Source of the DNA: Candidatus Sulfopaludibacter sp. SbA3
Lineage (GTDB): Bacteria; Acidobacteriota; Terriglobia; Bryobacterales; Bryobacteraceae
Reading direction: 5' to 3'
Assembly: GCA_900290315.1 (NCBI GenBank)
Contig: OKRF01000308.1
Span: 3,881-12,232 of the forward strand
DNA: 8,352 bases
Position 1 is the stretch's first letter; every line of letters begins with the position of its first letter. The notes below the pieces were generated by a model that saw nothing but the letters and a program-made list of their open reading frames with translations, was not told where the DNA came from and made no database searches. This document shows positions 7,898 to 8,352 of the stretch, piece after piece. The position numbers and the translations under genes are program-made.

Positions 7898-8352
7898 TGA
7901 GCAGACTATTGGTCATAGCTGCATGCCTCGCGCTGGCCGGCTGCGCATCCCACCCGCAGCCGGCCCTCCACCGGGCCGCGGCCTATTTGTGGAGCCACCA
8001 GGAAGCGGACGGCGGATGGCACAGCCACACCTACGGACTGCTGCGGTCGGGGCAGTCGCTGACGCCGTTCGTGCTGGACGCCCTGCTAGAGGTCCCCGAA
8101 GACGAGTATCCGCAGCCTCGTGCCGGCGTCGATCAAGCCCTGGCGTTCATTCGCGCGCACACGCTGGTGGGAGCAGTAGGTACGAGCGACCGCGATATCC
8201 CCGATTACCCCAATTACTCGACGGCACTCGCGGTGAGTGCTCTGTGCCGCGCGCACCGCGCGGGATGGGAAGCGCAAATCGCGCCGATGATCGCCTATCT
8301 ACGCCTGCAGCAGTTCACCGAACAGAACGGCTGGCGGCCGCCCGACCCGGCC
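7897..8352 (+). CDS. Lipoprotein with prenyltransferase/squalene-cyclase repeat (partial, runs off the window)
   Basis: The ATG at 7897-7899 shares its A with the TGA of the preceding gene (TGATG), so translation is probably coupled. The frame stays open for 152 codons to the window edge. The first residues MSRLLVIAACLALAGC end in a lipobox with Cys16 as the expected lipidated residue, so the protein should be membrane-anchored and periplasmic. A perfect QW motif QEADGGW lies at 35-41, following a helix (AAAYLWSH), and a second, degenerate one (LQQFTEQNGW) ends at 146. Spacing and text resemble the upstream protein, so the pair probably arose from related toroid families. The C-terminus is not in the window, so its length and any further domains are unknown. 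No enzyme activity can be assigned. Confidence 0.78.
   Translation, partial: MSRLLVIAACLALAGCASHPQPALHRAAAYLWSHQEADGGWHSHTYGLLRSGQSLTPFVLDALLEVPEDEYPQPRAGVDQALAFIRAHTLVGAVGTSDRDIPDYPNYSTALAVSALCRAHRAGWEAQIAPMIAYLRLQQFTEQNGWRPPDPA

Overview
The window looks like chromosomal DNA of a high-GC soil-type bacterium, most likely an acidobacterium of the Bryobacterales/Solibacter kind. The clues are a PknB-type kinase fused through one membrane helix to a TPR-like sensor region, and the remains of a gene whose N-terminal signature (VASVKLTPSG, then SGVTMQN) matches the acidobacterial TIGR03435 family. This assignment is inference from gene content. I saw no rRNA, tRNA, CRISPR array or intact transposase.

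Layout. Bases 1-352 hold no convincing gene; a short minus-strand stretch resembles the start of an ABC ATPase and may be a relic. Bases 353-2961 (+) carry a membrane Ser/Thr protein kinase whose last ~100 residues sit in another frame because of a one-base shift at a run of A near 2655. A likely two-way terminator (3143-3177) separates it from a minus-strand PhnB/YjdN-like VOC protein (3212-3628). Bases 3629-3992 contain a frameshifted, truncated TIGR03435 remnant (about 3703-3917), a small tandem repeat and a hairpin. Then come two minus-strand genes: an alpha/beta hydrolase that has lost its N-terminal third (3993-4745, homologous reading to about 4820) and, directly upstream, a complete alpha-D-glucose phosphoglucomutase (pgm, 4816-6450). 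A 208-bp divergent intergenic region with a strong inverted repeat (6486-6544) separates pgm from a plus-strand pair of exported QW-repeat proteins (6659-7897 and 7897 to beyond the window end). Their stop and start codons overlap.

How the genes work together. Pgm is central sugar metabolism (glucose-1-P/glucose-6-P) and stands apart functionally from its neighbours. The kinase is a stand-alone membrane signalling protein with no partner visible here. The VOC protein and the hydrolase look like accessory genes. The stretch from about 2650 to 4823 shows three signs of decay (kinase frameshift, TIGR03435 relic, beheaded hydrolase), so it reads as a rearrangement scar. The most intriguing intact unit is the translationally coupled pair of secreted and lipid-anchored terpenoid-cyclase-fold proteins at the right end. 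Neither shows the catalytic DxDD motif of squalene-hopene cyclases, and their joint function is unknown to me.
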